Shown: positions 46,712 to 47,032 of the stretch, piece after piece
Position numbering within the stretch: the first letter of the stretch is position 1
Layout: each line of letters begins with the position of its first letter
From: a virus
Direction: 5' to 3' (one strand)
DNA: 47,032 bases
Virus record (IMG/VR): IMGVR_UViG_3300048929_000742
Location: 1 to 47,032 of that record
The notes under the pieces: model-generated
The model's input: only the letters and a program-made list of their open reading frames with translations
The model's database searches: none
Told to the model about the DNA's origin: nothing
Program-made: the position numbers and the translations under genes

Positions 46712-46771
46712 TCAATTCTCCCACACTGTACAGAGTTTTTTCGCGCGATTGCTGGTGAAGCGCGACCGTCG

Positions 46772-47032
46772 TTATGCTTTGGGCTTAACTGGATTGCCGA
46801 AAAGATCGACGGGTTCAGGCTGTGGCGAAACGCCACTCTTGTGGGCCGACAGGCGACCGCTAAATGATCGCAGGCTGTTCGAGCGTCCTGCCCAGAGCGC
46901 GAGTTCGACTTTCTCTCCTGCCTTGATATCGCGGTCTGCGATGAAATAGCCGCGATGGTCAGGAGCGGTCTCGTGCCCAGCCTTTTCGTTTTCAAACAAA
47001 CAAACATCTCCAGGCTTTGCGTTGTAAGCCAT
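46772..47032 (-). CDS. Chromosomal or neighbouring-element small protein, 86 aa
   Basis: This frame reaches the window edge exactly at an ATG, so the start may be here or further right. The product has AYNAKPGDVCLFENEKAGHE, GYFIADRDIKAGEKVELALW, then a Ser/Pro-rich linker with EPVDLFGNPVKPKA. The first part resembles small proteins of phage replication regions that I recall. It lies outside attR, so it is host DNA or part of another element. Function unknown. Confidence 0.6.
   Translation of the reverse strand: MAYNAKPGDVCLFENEKAGHETAPDHRGYFIADRDIKAGEKVELALWAGRSNSLRSFSGRLSAHKSGVSPQPEPVDLFGNPVKPKA

Overview
The window is a complete, apparently intact prophage of about 46.6 kb in an alphaproteobacterial chromosome, with only a few bases of host DNA on the left and about 0.3 kb on the right. 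It sits in a tRNA-Thr(GGT) gene: the tRNA at 29-103 is intact, and a 46-bp copy of its 3' part recurs at 46666-46711, just past a tyrosine integrase (45402-46520). These copies are attL and attR. The host assignment is inferred from gene content: a GapR/DUF2312 homologue, DUF2800/DUF2815 genes, a Prim-Pol replicase and GC-rich codon use. A member of the Hyphomicrobiales is likely; I cannot name the genus.

Layout, left to right. (1) 223-1633 (+): two small genes, a structured non-coding leader (831-1132) and an antirepressor-like gene. (2) 1740-22326 (-), read right to left: small terminase, a Tad1/Acb2-like protein, lysis genes (GH19 endolysin, spanin pair, membrane protein), large terminase, portal, scaffold, major capsid protein, T7 gp11/gp12-like tail proteins and large Ala/Gly-rich internal virion proteins. 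No tape measure or sheath gene is present, so the virion is probably short-tailed (podovirus-like). (3) 22327-22820: non-coding, with an array of 13 iteron-like 9-10 bp repeats next to the primase-polymerase/ATPase gene; a candidate replication origin or packaging site. (4) 22821-26946 (-): replicase and small early genes including a ribbon-helix-helix regulator. (5) 27049-32532 (+): repeat protein, zinc-finger and J-domain proteins, then tail fibre genes. (6) 32567-44644 (-): tightly overlapping DNA metabolism operon with a family A DNA polymerase, two DNA methyltransferases, exonuclease, GapR-like protein, ssDNA-binding protein, PD-(D/E)XK nuclease, SNF2-type helicase, dNTP diphosphohydrolase-like protein and RusA-like resolvase. 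(7) 44645-46711: divergent early/repressor promoters, XRE repressor, excisionase-like protein, integrase, attR.

Three genome-wide signals stand out. First, at least 13 unrelated proteins, nearly all from the replication/early modules, end in the same tail: Val/Ile/Leu-Phe plus one final residue (VFG, VFD, VFE, IFD, VFA, LFA). One of them is a 341-codon gene overprinted in another frame of the cytosine methyltransferase gene, with its own Shine-Dalgarno site. The tail looks like a shared docking signal. Second, 7-bp sites of the form TTGT(A/C)(G/T)G recur at about 17 places at 9-11 bp spacing, at the start of most transcription units and at both att ends, often inside the spacer of a recognisable sigma-70 promoter. 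This looks like one repressor (probably the XRE protein at 44835) silencing many promoters. Third, the Tad1/Acb2-like gene is preceded by a leader RNA that can form a pseudoknot starting almost at the predicted transcript start.

Functions are assigned from motifs and recalled families; no database search was run.
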